The translations under genes and the position numbers were made by a program. From an uncultured Selenomonadaceae bacterium (GTDB lineage Bacteria > Bacillota > Negativicutes > Selenomonadales > Selenomonadaceae), in assembly GCA_937902665.1 (NCBI GenBank), contig CALELM010000042.1, positions 1-30,689 on the forward strand: 30,689 bases of DNA, given 5' to 3'. Of this stretch, positions 5,395 through 12,451 are shown in pieces; positions within the stretch are counted from its first letter, which is position 1; each line of letters opens with the position of its first letter. The notes below the pieces were generated by a model. The model saw only the letters and a list, made by a program, of their open reading frames with translations, was not told the origin of the DNA and made no database searches.

Positions 5395-5590
5395 ATATAC
5401 CGCGTCGGTGCGGGAGGAGCTACGCCCGTAAAGCTCCGTGGTGCCGTTTTTAGTGTGATTTTGGCGGCATGCAGTATTCGGGAACGGCTAGGGATCAATC
5501 GACCGGTCTAACACATAACCACAGCATCGTGCGGCTGTTGAGAAGAGGGCGTCAGACGTGGCGCCCTTTTCGATTACAGTCACATTTTCA
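5395..5590 (+). other. Structured non-coding region (element C), 5' UTR of the 5603 gene
   Basis: No gene. It starts with ACCGCGTCGGTGCGGG (5399-5414), which resembles the first block of elements A and B at 7625 and 8112, and ends with CACATTTTC (5581-5589) immediately before a ribosome binding site, as element B does. In between are a GGAGCT/AGCTCC hairpin (about 5416-5437), TGCCG/CGGCA pairing around a T-run, and a terminator-like AGGGCG/CGCCCT hairpin followed by TTTTCG (about 5546-5571). Likely a folded leader RNA. Homology to A and B is less certain than that between A and B. Confidence 0.4.
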
Positions 5591-5602
5591 AGGAGCAAAG
5601 CA

Positions 5603-5782
5603 ATGTCCGACCATCTTTCCCCTATTCAGGCCATGATCTGCGCCGTGATTCTGGGCGTCTCGTTCACCGCAGCAGTAGCTTATGCCATCATCGACTGCAC
5701 CGAAGACAAGGCATCCGCCGAGATCCTCCGCACCTGTCCCCAGCCAATCAATCCGACCAACGGAGAATACTATGCTCGCTAG
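5603..5782 (+). CDS. Small single-pass membrane protein
   Basis: 59 residues from ATG 5603, AGGAG seven bases upstream. One membrane segment at about residues 10-30 (MICAVILGVSFTAAVAYAII), then a short soluble tail with two cysteines. No family recognised. The end overlaps the start of the next gene by 11 bases, so the two are probably co-translated. Confidence 0.55.
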   Translation: MSDHLSPIQAMICAVILGVSFTAAVAYAIIDCTEDKASAEILRTCPQPINPTNGEYYAR

Positions 5783-5999
5783 CACAGCCCGCGCCATTGC
5801 AGAGCACGCCATCGAAATGGCCCGCTGCGATGCGGAACAGAAAGAAGCGATGGGCACGGCCAACGAGCCCACGCAGGCGGAACTGGAACGCGAAGCACGC
5901 CGTGCCTGGGCACGCCAGCGTGACCGCGAGATATGGATCAGCGTGACGCTGCCACAGCTGCAGCACAAGGCGCTTATGGCGCAAATGGGGGCAATCTGA
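5772..5999 (+). CDS. Small charged helical protein, unknown function
   Basis: 75 residues from ATG 5772, GGAG six bases upstream. Ala/Glu/Arg-rich helix (AELEREARRAWARQRDRE). The longer open frame upstream belongs to the overlap with the membrane-protein gene. TGATG overlap with the following gene. Unknown function. Confidence 0.5.
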   Translation: MLASTARAIAEHAIEMARCDAEQKEAMGTANEPTQAELEREARRAWARQRDREIWISVTLPQLQHKALMAQMGAI

Positions 6000-6157
6000 T
6001 GTACGACTATACATTCTCCGGCAACAGCCTGTCATGCTGGGAACGCATCGACAGCGAGTTCGACTACGGCGAGAACGTCTACAGCCCCGCACAGAAGCGG
6101 GCGAAAGAAGAAGACGATATGGAGGTACACGATGGAGACCGTGAACAGCGCTCCTAA
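5999..6157 (+). CDS. Short acidic protein coupled to the ERF gene
   Basis: 52 residues starting in the TGATG overlap at 5999. Acidic and aromatic in its first half (MYDYTFSG, ERIDSEFDYGE), charged after that. Its end overlaps the erf start by 26 bases and the ribosome binding site of erf lies inside it, so at minimum it couples translation. Too short to place in a family. Confidence 0.45.
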   Translation: MYDYTFSGNSLSCWERIDSEFDYGENVYSPAQKRAKEEDDMEVHDGDREQRS

Positions 6158-6854
6158 GATATTCCCGGCAATGGTGGCCATCATGCGCGACATGAAGGCC
6201 ATCAAGAAGGATGGCTATAACCAGGGGCAGAAGTTCAAGTTCCGCGGCATTGATGACGTGTACAACACGCTGAATCCGATCCTTGCGGAACATGGAGTAT
6301 TCATCGCTCCGGAGGTGCTGGAGACCACCCGCGAGGAACGTCAGTCAAAGAGCGGCGGCGTAATGGCGCATGTTACAACCAAGGTGCGCTACGCTTTCTA
6401 TGCCGAAGACGGCAGCAGCGTATCCTGCATCGTGACCGGTGAAGGCATGGACAGCGGCGACAAGGCCACGCCGAAGGCTTTGAGCATCGCCATGAAGTAT
6501 GCCCTCTTCCAGACGTTTTGCATCCCGACAGAAGACATAGCCGATCCAGACGCTGATTCCTACGAAGTCGCTCCGAAGCAGGCCGCACAGCAGCCAAGGC
6601 AGCAGGCACCACGCCAGCAGCAGCCGGAACAGCGGCAGGAGCAGCTCGTTCAGGGCAAGCCTGTCGATACCGTATCGCCGACCATGCGCAAGCTGTTCGC
6701 CGTGCTTGGCGAGCGTGGCTTCAAAAAGCGCGAGGACAGCCTGGCAGAGCTCACAAGATTCTTCGGCCGGCAGATCACCAGCCGCGCAGATCTTACAGAC
6801 AACGAGGCGTCGGAATACATCCACGCCTGCGAAACTCCAGACAATCCCTATTAA
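6132..6854 (+). CDS. erf: ERF-family single-strand annealing protein
   Basis: 240 residues, ATG 6132 five to six bases after GGAGG. The N-terminal 145 residues match the ERF superfamily: KAIKKDGYNQGQKFKFRGID around residue 25, then DVYNTLNPILAEHGVF, a conserved HVTTKVRYAFYAEDGSS region and TPKALSIAMKYAL. ERF proteins bind single-stranded DNA and anneal complementary strands in phage recombination. A Gln/Pro-rich linker (about 150-180) joins a C-terminal domain of about 60 residues, probably for DNA or SSB contact. Found with SSB two genes downstream, as usual in phage recombination modules. Confidence 0.92.
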   Translation: METVNSAPKIFPAMVAIMRDMKAIKKDGYNQGQKFKFRGIDDVYNTLNPILAEHGVFIAPEVLETTREERQSKSGGVMAHVTTKVRYAFYAEDGSSVSCIVTGEGMDSGDKATPKALSIAMKYALFQTFCIPTEDIADPDADSYEVAPKQAAQQPRQQAPRQQQPEQRQEQLVQGKPVDTVSPTMRKLFAVLGERGFKKREDSLAELTRFFGRQITSRADLTDNEASEYIHACETPDNPY

Positions 6855-6905
6855 TCCTCCTCCACGGCCTGCTGGCGGGCATCGTACACCAGACAAGGAA
6901 ACATC

Positions 6906-7217
6906 ATGGATCTTGATGACATCAAAAGCCTCATTGAGCGTGCAGAACGATCAAAGAAAGAAGTCGCGGAAAAGGCGAAAAAGTTCAGCAACACCTACGA
7001 TGCACTCTTGTTCGCGACAGCAATCGCTAAAATGAAACCTGGTGACATCTTCGTGAATGAAGATGAGACGCCATGCGTATTTGTTGGATGGAATGAAGGC
7101 AGAATCATCAACCTCTACCTCGACAAGGAAGACGACACGATCACCGCGAGCGAAATGTCGCCGTGCTTTGTTACACGCATCATTACCAATTTTGAAGATT
7201 ACCGGGATAGATCATGA
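6906..7217 (+). CDS. Hypothetical protein between erf and ssb
   Basis: 103 residues, ATG 6906 after AAGGA. An N-terminal charged helix (about 1-35, rich in Lys/Glu) is followed by a beta-rich part (MKPGDIFVNEDETPCVFVGWNEGRIINLYLD). The stop overlaps the ssb start (ATGA), so it is coupled to ssb. No family recognised; a small accessory factor of recombination is plausible from position only. Confidence 0.6.
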   Translation: MDLDDIKSLIERAERSKKEVAEKAKKFSNTYDALLFATAIAKMKPGDIFVNEDETPCVFVGWNEGRIINLYLDKEDDTITASEMSPCFVTRIITNFEDYRDRS

Positions 7218-7609
7218 TCAACAAGGCAATCCTTATCGGCAACCTGGGCAGCGATCCAGACCTGAAGCAGACGCAGGGCGGCAAGACCGTATGCCGCTTC
7301 AATGTCGCCACGTCCGAGAGCTACACCGACCGCAACGGCAACCGTGTGGAAAACACCGACTGGCACCGCGTCAGCGTGTGGGACAAGGCAGCCGAAGCCT
7401 GCGCCAGATACCTCCACAAGGGCAGCAAGGTCTACGTTGAAGGCAGCATCAAAAACGACAATTACACCGACGGCAACGGTGTGGAGCACAAGGGCTACAG
7501 CATCCGTGCGCAGCATGTGCAGTTCCTCGACCGCAAGGAAGACAACGGAGGCCGCCAGCAGGCGCAGTCCTACGCCCAGCCGTCCGAAATGGACGATGCC
7601 CCATTCTAA
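7214..7609 (+). CDS. ssb: Single-stranded DNA-binding protein
   Basis: 131 residues. It opens with INKAILIGNLGSDPDLK and continues with the OB-fold strands of bacterial SSB (VCRFNVATSE, NTDWHRVSVWDKAAE, GSKVYVEGSI, GYSIRAQHVQFL). A Gln-rich linker leads to the acidic tip EMDDAPF, the DDxPF-type tail that recruits repair proteins in this family. It protects ssDNA in replication and partners the ERF annealing protein. ATGA overlap with the upstream gene. It is followed by a 676-base gene-free stretch of structured sequence. Confidence 0.95.
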   Translation: MINKAILIGNLGSDPDLKQTQGGKTVCRFNVATSESYTDRNGNRVENTDWHRVSVWDKAAEACARYLHKGSKVYVEGSIKNDNYTDGNGVEHKGYSIRAQHVQFLDRKEDNGGRQQAQSYAQPSEMDDAPF

Positions 7610-7624
7610 ACCAATGTCAGCAGC

Positions 7625-8109
7625 TGCCGCGTCCGTGCAGGGTGTCGAACCGCCAAGGGACAGCATCTCATCGGCACTACAGTGCAACGGCGAACCGTCC
7701 TAGAACTCCTTGGACGACCGACCAGGCCGGTATATGCCTGGCACATTTTCCGGCGCGTCGCCGGATTACCGGGTTTGCGCCGCTCCCCGGATAAGGCCTA
7801 GGGTAGGCCGAGAGAACGCCAATCCGACGCTGTTTACTGTATGAATCGCAGGCCTTCCAAGGCTTGACCTGCAGCGTGGATAGGAAAGCGCTATACGCCC
7901 AGCATAAGCTGGAATCAGGGGCTCCCATTTCCAGATAGTCATCAGCCCCAAGGAAGGTGCGCGAAGCGGCGAAATTTCGTGACGGCTTCCGTGTCAGGGT
8001 GGCGGCAAACGGTTCCTGGAGAGACCTATCATAACGACCACCCAGCGCAAAACGGAGAACTCGCTGTAACCTCCAGCGGACAGTGCCGGCTGTATATCCG
8101 GCATTTTTT
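7625..8109 (+). ncRNA. Candidate large structured non-coding RNA (element A to terminator)
   Basis: No plausible gene lies between ssb and 8286. From 7625 the sequence is a chain of hairpins: CCAGGC/GCCTGG near 7722-7740, CCGGCG/CGCCGG at 7750-7764, GGCCTA/TAGGCC near 7796-7810, a three-tier stem ATCC.ACGCTG / CAGCGT.GGAT at about 7822-7882 enclosing GCAGG/CCTGC and GCCTT/AAGGC, CCAGC/GCTGG near 7899-7912, GGGGCT/AGCCCC near 7918-7949, GGGTGG/CCACCC around 7996-8043, CGCTG/CAGCG near 8062-8078, ending in the intrinsic terminator at 8084-8109. The size and form recall the large ornate phage RNAs (GOLLD, ROOL), but I cannot match it to either. Element A (7625-7750) is repeated as element B after the terminator. 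Confidence 0.55.
8084..8109 (+). terminator. Terminator at the end of the structured RNA region
   Basis: TGCCGG (8084-8089) pairs with CCGGCA (8098-8103), loop of 8 bases, followed by six T residues. Confidence 0.8.
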
Positions 8110-8111
8110 GT

Positions 8112-8264
8112 TGCCGCGTCCGTGCAGGCTGCCGATTTCCTCAGTTCTTGGTCGGCAGCGCTAAGTGCAACGGCGAATACCCGTCTTTATCCATTTCAGC
8201 GGGGACAGAGCCAGGCTGTATAGAAGATCGGTTTATGGCATTGCACCGACCTGGCCACATTTTC
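8112..8264 (+). other. Element B: second copy of the structured 5' domain, leader of the 8286 gene
   Basis: It shares three blocks in order with element A: TGCCGCGTCCGTGCAGG (8112-8128, exact copy of 7625-7641), AGTGCAACGGCGAA (8164-8177, exact copy of 7681-7694) and CTGGC.CATTTTC (8251-8264; 7738-7750). Between blocks one and two, GCTGCCGA/TCGGCAGC forms a hairpin where A has a different one. GCCAGG/CCTGGC encloses CGGT/ACCG before the last block. It ends 22 bases before the next start codon, so it is a 5' UTR structure. Confidence 0.5.
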
Positions 8265-8285
8265 AGCCAACCTACAGGAGCACAC

Positions 8286-8984
8286 ATGAATAGCACAGCT
8301 AAGTTTGCTTTTGCACGCGACGAAGAAAAGCATCTCGATCCCAGGCAGATAAGCCTGCTGGACAAAGCGGAGGAACAGGAAACGATGGAAGAAACCGAAG
8401 CAATAGAAGAGCCGACCGAAGAGGCAGACGGCAAGCTGGAAGAAACGCCTTTCCAGACGGCCGTCCTTGAAGCCTACTTCAAAGGCGGCGCAACGCCGGA
8501 GCAGATCGCAATCAACATGCGGGTAGACGAACGCGACATTGAAGAGATCCTTTGCAGCTACGCCAAGGGCAGCTTCAAAACGCGGCACTTCTGCCCTGCC
8601 CTGCACGACCGCATTGTGGACTTCGCAATGGAGCATCCCGATATGCCAGCAATGCAGATCGGCACGCTGTTCCACCTGCGCTACGGAGCAGCAAACCACA
8701 TCATCAACGGCCGGAACTACAACGGCTTCCGCTACACCCGCGAGCAGCTTGCAGAACGCTGGAAGGCGATGGCCGCAGAGACCAAAAAGAAGGAGCCCGC
8801 GCCGACCGTAAACGAACAGCTTGCACAGGCACGAGCCGATCTAAACAAGCTGCTGGGCATTGTGGAGGAGTACCGCGAGCAGATCGTGAAGTACCACGCT
8901 TTTGAACGTGCCATTCTGGCAGCCGTCAGGGAGCTGCACATTGGAGATGGCGCCGAAGACGCGGAGGCTGAAGTTGCCGATTAA
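8286..8984 (+). CDS. Putative DNA-binding protein with helix-turn-helix and coiled coil
   Basis: 232 residues from ATG 8286, five to six bases after AGGAG; earlier in-frame codons belong to element B. An acidic N-terminus (about 35-60, Glu-rich) precedes a helix-turn-helix-like region (TAVLEAYFKGGATPEQIAIN, about 64-85) similar to sigma-region-4-type or small phage regulator helices. A middle part is rich in aromatic and His residues, and the C-terminus (about 165-225) is a coiled coil (QARADLNKLLGIVEEYREQI). A regulator of the early operon is possible; no exact family is recognised. Confidence 0.6.
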   Translation: MNSTAKFAFARDEEKHLDPRQISLLDKAEEQETMEETEAIEEPTEEADGKLEETPFQTAVLEAYFKGGATPEQIAINMRVDERDIEEILCSYAKGSFKTRHFCPALHDRIVDFAMEHPDMPAMQIGTLFHLRYGAANHIINGRNYNGFRYTREQLAERWKAMAAETKKKEPAPTVNEQLAQARADLNKLLGIVEEYREQIVKYHAFERAILAAVRELHIGDGAEDAEAEVAD

Positions 8985-9222
8985 GTATGCATGCCAGCGC
9001 TACGTCCACCTTGAAGGTGGTAACGTCTGGCAGGATTTGAAGAAGGTAAATGGCTGGGTTGAGGATCTGATCGGCATCTACGCAAAGGAATGGGCTACGA
9101 GCAGAAATAAAATCCGTGTACACCGCCGCCGCACAACACGCGACGAGAAAGGCCGGCTTGTATCCGATTACGAAGTCGAAATGGCATACGGCGAAGGCGG
9201 CAGAGCATGCACCCAAGTATGA
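8974..9222 (+). CDS. Hypothetical protein with TTG start
   Basis: 82 residues if begun at TTG 8974, which lies six bases after a perfect GGAGG and overlaps the preceding stop. An in-frame ATG at 8947 directly abuts its only GGAG and is unlikely. Basic middle (RNKIRVHRRRTTRDEKG), conserved-looking LEGGNVWQDLKKVNGW. The end overlaps nothing and is followed within 20 bases by the next gene. Unknown function. Confidence 0.5.
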   Translation: MPIKYACQRYVHLEGGNVWQDLKKVNGWVEDLIGIYAKEWATSRNKIRVHRRRTTRDEKGRLVSDYEVEMAYGEGGRACTQV

Positions 9223-9236
9223 TTCCTGGAGCCATC

Positions 9237-9401
9237 ATGAAGCCGTGCCTACGCTGCGGAGAACTGTACCCGTACTCCAACGGCGCAAAGTGGTGCTACT
9301 CATGCCGCGACATTGTTTTGAACGAACAGCGCAGAGCAGCCGACAGACGGCGTAAGACAAGGAAACAGGCGGAACGGAGGGCAGCCCAATGTACACAATA
9401 A
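9237..9401 (+). CDS. Small zinc-ribbon protein
   Basis: 54 residues from ATG 9237 (GGAG five bases upstream; ATG 9207 is an alternative with a poorer site). CLRC and CYSC, 12 residues apart, make a typical four-cysteine zinc-binding knuckle, followed by a very basic helix (RRAADRRRKTRKQAERR). This suggests nucleic acid binding. Overlaps the start of the next gene by 13 bases. Confidence 0.6.
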   Translation: MKPCLRCGELYPYSNGAKWCYSCRDIVLNEQRRAADRRRKTRKQAERRAAQCTQ

Positions 9402-9526
9402 TCATCGGCGCCTTTTGGATGTTCCTGGGCGCCATCACTTCATTTGTATTCCCTGACGCAGCCGTAAGGGTATGCCTTCTTGGCATTCTTAATGCGGCTT
9501 GGTTTATCGCCATGAAGGAGGACTAG
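9389..9526 (+). CDS. Very small two-helix membrane protein
   Basis: 45 residues, ATG 9389 with GGAGG eight bases upstream. Two hydrophobic segments (about 3-21, TIIIGAFWMFLGAITSFVF, and 27-42) make a hairpin membrane protein, ending MKED; those last codons carry the GGAGG for the next gene. Unknown function; small phage membrane proteins of this kind are common in early operons. Confidence 0.55.
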   Translation: MYTIIIGAFWMFLGAITSFVFPDAAVRVCLLGILNAAWFIAMKED

Positions 9527-10054
9527 ATGCCAACGCTTGAACAGATCGAGGAAGAGATCCAGACGATAATTGATACCTTCGGCGACGTGGAGCCAGGCGA
9601 AGCGCACGATAAAAAGGAGAACCTTTCCGAAGAACAGCAGAAGGCTCTGGTAGATTACCTAAACGAGCTTTATGAAGATAGAGCCGAAAAGGTGGACGCT
9701 ATCGCCCAGTTTTTTCTTATGAAGGAAAAACGCATTGCCGCTCGCAAAGAAGAAGCTGCTCGCTTGGCGCGCAAGGCCAAGACCGACGAGAACACGCTAA
9801 ATTTTCTTCAATGCAAGTACCTGGCCATCATGGAGCGCCACGGAAAGAAAAAGATTGAAGGCAATGTTTACGATATTAGACGCTCTACCAGTAAGTGCTG
9901 CGCAATCAAAGATCTCGACAAAGTGCCGGAGGAATGGATCCGCGTGAAGACGGAGCGCGTCCCAATGAAGCGAGAAATCTTGGCGGCACTCAAAAAGGGC
10001 GTTGTTATCCCAGGCGCTGAAATCGGCGAAAACACCAATTTGAGGATAGTCTAG
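9527..10054 (+). CDS. Gp157-like phage protein
   Basis: 175 residues, ATG directly after the previous stop, GGAGG five bases upstream. It follows the plan of the Siphovirus Gp157 family: a helical N-terminus with repeated acidic segments, a long central coiled coil (about 55-100, MKEKRIAARKEEAARLARK), then a beta-rich end with KKKIEGNVYDIRRS, the VPEEWIRVKTE motif and KKGVVIPGAEI followed by NLRIV. The family is widespread in phage early regions beside SSB and recombinases; resistance to other phages was proposed for the founding member, while its biochemical role is not known. Confidence 0.85.
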   Translation: MPTLEQIEEEIQTIIDTFGDVEPGEAHDKKENLSEEQQKALVDYLNELYEDRAEKVDAIAQFFLMKEKRIAARKEEAARLARKAKTDENTLNFLQCKYLAIMERHGKKKIEGNVYDIRRSTSKCCAIKDLDKVPEEWIRVKTERVPMKREILAALKKGVVIPGAEIGENTNLRIV

Positions 10055-10249
10055 GTGGACGCACGGACAATCAAAAGCTACCGCGCCATCGAGAAGGAGC
10101 GGCTAGACTGGATAGACGGGGCAGTCATTTACGGCTGCCCCAGAGGAACGGCCACAGGGCTCTCTTACGAGAAGTTCTATGGCCGTGTTTTTGATGCGTT
10201 GACCAGGTGCCTGGATGAGATCGAGGCCGCGGAGGACGATTTGAAATGA
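10055..10249 (+). CDS. Small hypothetical protein coupled to the methyltransferase gene
   Basis: 64 residues from a GTG directly after the previous stop (GAGG nine bases upstream). Helical, with a Trp/Tyr-rich first half. Its last codons (AAEDDLK) encode GCGGAGGACGATTTGAAATGA, which is the ribosome binding site and ATGA start of the methyltransferase gene; the methyltransferase gene ends with almost the same sequence before the following gene. Unknown function. Confidence 0.5.
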   Translation: MDARTIKSYRAIEKERLDWIDGAVIYGCPRGTATGLSYEKFYGRVFDALTRCLDEIEAAEDDLK

Positions 10250-11301
10250 GATACATCTCCGTCTGTTCCGGCATTGAAGCTGCGTCTGTCGCGTGGGATG
10301 GTCTTGGCTGGGAGCCTGTGGCCTTTGCGGAGATAGATCCTTTTCCGTGTGCTGTGCTTAAATCAAGATACCCTGATATACCGAACCTTGGCGACATCAG
10401 TCAGGTCGATTGGAGGCCCTACTGTGGAAAGGTTGACCTTGTTGTCGGAGGAACCCCGTGCCAGTCATTCAGCATCGCAGGTAAGCGCGAGGGCTTGGAC
10501 GGAGCTTCTGGACTCGTCCGCGAATATTTTCGACTTCTTTCGGAAGTTTGTCCGCGCTGGTTTGTATGGGAAAATGTCCCCGGAGCCCTCTCATCTGGAC
10601 GAAACAAGGGCGATGATTTCAGATTTATCCTTCAGCGGTGGGATGACCTCGGGTATAGCGTCGCATGGCGTGTACTTGACGCTCAATACTACGGAGTGGC
10701 CCAGAGACGCCGCCGTTTGTTTGCTGTCGGATATCTTGGAGACTGGCGAAATCCCATCAAGGTTCTTTTTGAGCCAGAAGGCATGCCAGGGGATACTGAG
10801 AAGAGCGGCTACACACGGGAAAAAGCTACCAAAACTACTGGAAGAAAGCCTTCAGAATGTGCGGGAGTGAATGACCGGGTTTTTCCGACGCTAATGGCGA
10901 ACGCAGGAAGCAAGCTGTGGCTCGGAAACCAAGAGGCTTTTAGTGGAAGATATTTTATCTACGAACGTCCCGCAACCACACTTCGTGACAGAAATGGAAA
11001 ACCCGGCGGCGGTAAAGGCCCTCTTCTCTCTGAAGAGGTTAGCCTAACGCTTGCCACAAGCAACGACCAAATCCTGTTTGCTGAAAACATGGGCGGATAT
11101 GTTCCTAGAAGATTAACACCGACCGAATGCGAACGCCTCCAGGGGTTTCCCGACGGCTGGACGCGGATTCCGTACAAGGGCAAGCCGGCCGAAGAATGCC
11201 CTGACGGCCCACGCTACAAGGCGCTTGGTAACAGCATGGCTGTTCCGTGCATGCGCTGGATCGGCGAAAGGATACAGGCTGTGGAGGACGATCTGAAATG
11301 A
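10246..11301 (+). CDS. C5-cytosine DNA methyltransferase
   Basis: 351 residues. Motifs of the family are all visible: motif I SVCSGIEAASVAWDGLG (about 4-20), motif IV GGTPCQSFS (about 66-74, catalytic Cys), motif VI WENVPG (about 104-109), motif VIII QRRRRLFAVG (about 148-157), a variable target-recognition region (about 190-290) and motifs IX-X with RLTPTECERLQGFP and GNSMAVPC. It methylates cytosine C5 in a specific DNA sequence, which would protect phage DNA from host restriction; no restriction nuclease is next to it, so an orphan anti-restriction enzyme is most likely. Coupled to its neighbours on both sides. Confidence 0.95.
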   Translation: MRYISVCSGIEAASVAWDGLGWEPVAFAEIDPFPCAVLKSRYPDIPNLGDISQVDWRPYCGKVDLVVGGTPCQSFSIAGKREGLDGASGLVREYFRLLSEVCPRWFVWENVPGALSSGRNKGDDFRFILQRWDDLGYSVAWRVLDAQYYGVAQRRRRLFAVGYLGDWRNPIKVLFEPEGMPGDTEKSGYTREKATKTTGRKPSECAGVNDRVFPTLMANAGSKLWLGNQEAFSGRYFIYERPATTLRDRNGKPGGGKGPLLSEEVSLTLATSNDQILFAENMGGYVPRRLTPTECERLQGFPDGWTRIPYKGKPAEECPDGPRYKALGNSMAVPCMRWIGERIQAVEDDLK

Positions 11302-12077
11302 AAACAAAGCAGCTCATGCTTCCAGGCTATACGCTGGAAGACATGGAAGAAGAAGCCCTCCGATGGATCCGTGACCACGAACCGCCGGAGGGCTATTTCG
11401 TTGGCTTCTCCGGAGGAAAGGACAGCATTGTTACTCTGGAGCTCGTCCGCATGTCAGGCGTAAAATACAAGGCTTTTCACAGCCTGACATCAATTGATCC
11501 GCCTGAGGTAGTCCACTTTGTCCGGAGCAAATACCCTGAGGTAACAATCGTAAAACCTGAGAAGCCAATCTATAAACTGATCATCGAAAAGGGCCCTCCG
11601 TCCAGGAGTGTTCGATACTGCTGCGATGAGATCAAAAAGGCACCGACTATGAATATTCCACTGAAGCACAGGATCATGGGTATCCGTGCGGAAGAATCAA
11701 ACAGACGTGCCGCCCGCGGCAGGATCAGCGAGTTCAAGGTGAAAGGCACAAATCAGATCACCTACAAGCCGATTTTCGCTTGGAAGGAATGGGCTGTGTG
11801 GCAGTTCATCGAGAAGTACAAGCTGCCATATCCATCGCTGTATGATGAAGGCTTTGGCCGAATCGGCTGCGTGGTGTGCCCGTATATCCTACAAGATCGA
11901 CCAGGATCACGCCGGCAGCGCGAGGAAGGTAAGAAGCGTTGGCCTGGAATATGGCGAGCCTATAAGGACGCATGCCGCATCTGGCATGCCACAAAGAACC
12001 GCACCGGCAAGAAAGACTTTGAAGTCTGGTGGAAGGCATACACCGAAGGCGGCAGCCGCTTGGAGGGCAAGGAATGA
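11298..12077 (+). CDS. PAPS reductase / PP-loop ATPase family enzyme
   Basis: 259 residues from ATG 11298 in the ATGA overlap. The PP-loop SGGKDS is at about residues 38-43, with YFVGF before it. Cysteine pairs are at YCCDEIKK (about 113) and GCVVCPY (about 194-200), and an MGIRAEESNRRA motif (about 130) is typical of phosphoadenosine-phosphosulfate-reductase-like and DndC-type proteins. Such phage enzymes activate a substrate by adenylation; whether this one acts in sulfur metabolism, tRNA modification or DNA modification is not visible. Immediate coupling to the cytosine methyltransferase raises the idea of a joint DNA-modification role, but no other Dnd-type gene is present here. Confidence 0.8.
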   Translation: MKTKQLMLPGYTLEDMEEEALRWIRDHEPPEGYFVGFSGGKDSIVTLELVRMSGVKYKAFHSLTSIDPPEVVHFVRSKYPEVTIVKPEKPIYKLIIEKGPPSRSVRYCCDEIKKAPTMNIPLKHRIMGIRAEESNRRAARGRISEFKVKGTNQITYKPIFAWKEWAVWQFIEKYKLPYPSLYDEGFGRIGCVVCPYILQDRPGSRRQREEGKKRWPGIWRAYKDACRIWHATKNRTGKKDFEVWWKAYTEGGSRLEGKE

Positions 12078-12451
12078 AGAAGAAAGAATGGAAGCAGCGC
12101 TGCGCCGAGCTACAAGATCAAGTCATCAAAGTAATAGACCAAGCTCGATCCTGGCGGAAGAAATACATTTCAGCCATCCGTACAACGGGCAGCCTCAAAA
12201 GATACATCCTAAACAAGCATCTCCAATGCAATAAACTAGCCGCCAACGTGGTACAGTTCCGCGAGGCCGCAGAGTTTGAGGCCCGCGTTGCCGCCAAGCT
12301 GGCAAAGACAAACTGGATTACTGGATGTAATTCAAATTGCCCTTGGAGCCGGATGAATCCGAAGGACTCTGATAATTGCGTGCATGGGCTGTCGTTCGGC
12401 TTTTGCGAGCTGCGTGCAGCAAGATGCGCCGTTGAGGAGGAGATGGAATGA
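12074..12451 (+). CDS. Cys-rich hypothetical protein (paralogue 1)
   Basis: 125 residues from ATG 12074, GGAGG seven bases upstream, overlapping the previous stop. The N-terminus is a helical, basic region. The C-terminal 60 residues (from REAAEFEARVAAKLA) match the end of the next protein: a helix, then a cysteine cluster (C.S.CPW ... NC ... C) and the closing VEEEME. The four or five cysteines suggest metal binding. The final codons supply the ribosome binding site for the following gene. Unknown function. Confidence 0.6.
   Translation: MKKKEWKQRCAELQDQVIKVIDQARSWRKKYISAIRTTGSLKRYILNKHLQCNKLAANVVQFREAAEFEARVAAKLAKTNWITGCNSNCPWSRMNPKDSDNCVHGLSFGFCELRAARCAVEEEME

Noticed and set aside
7677..7951. 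Two minus-strand open frames between ssb and the 8286 gene
   Set aside because: Translations look random, there is no ribosome binding site, and the DNA is explained by consecutive hairpins.
11298..12077. Complete Dnd phosphorothioation system
   Set aside because: Only one PP-loop enzyme is present; no cysteine desulfurase or other Dnd partners are in the window.
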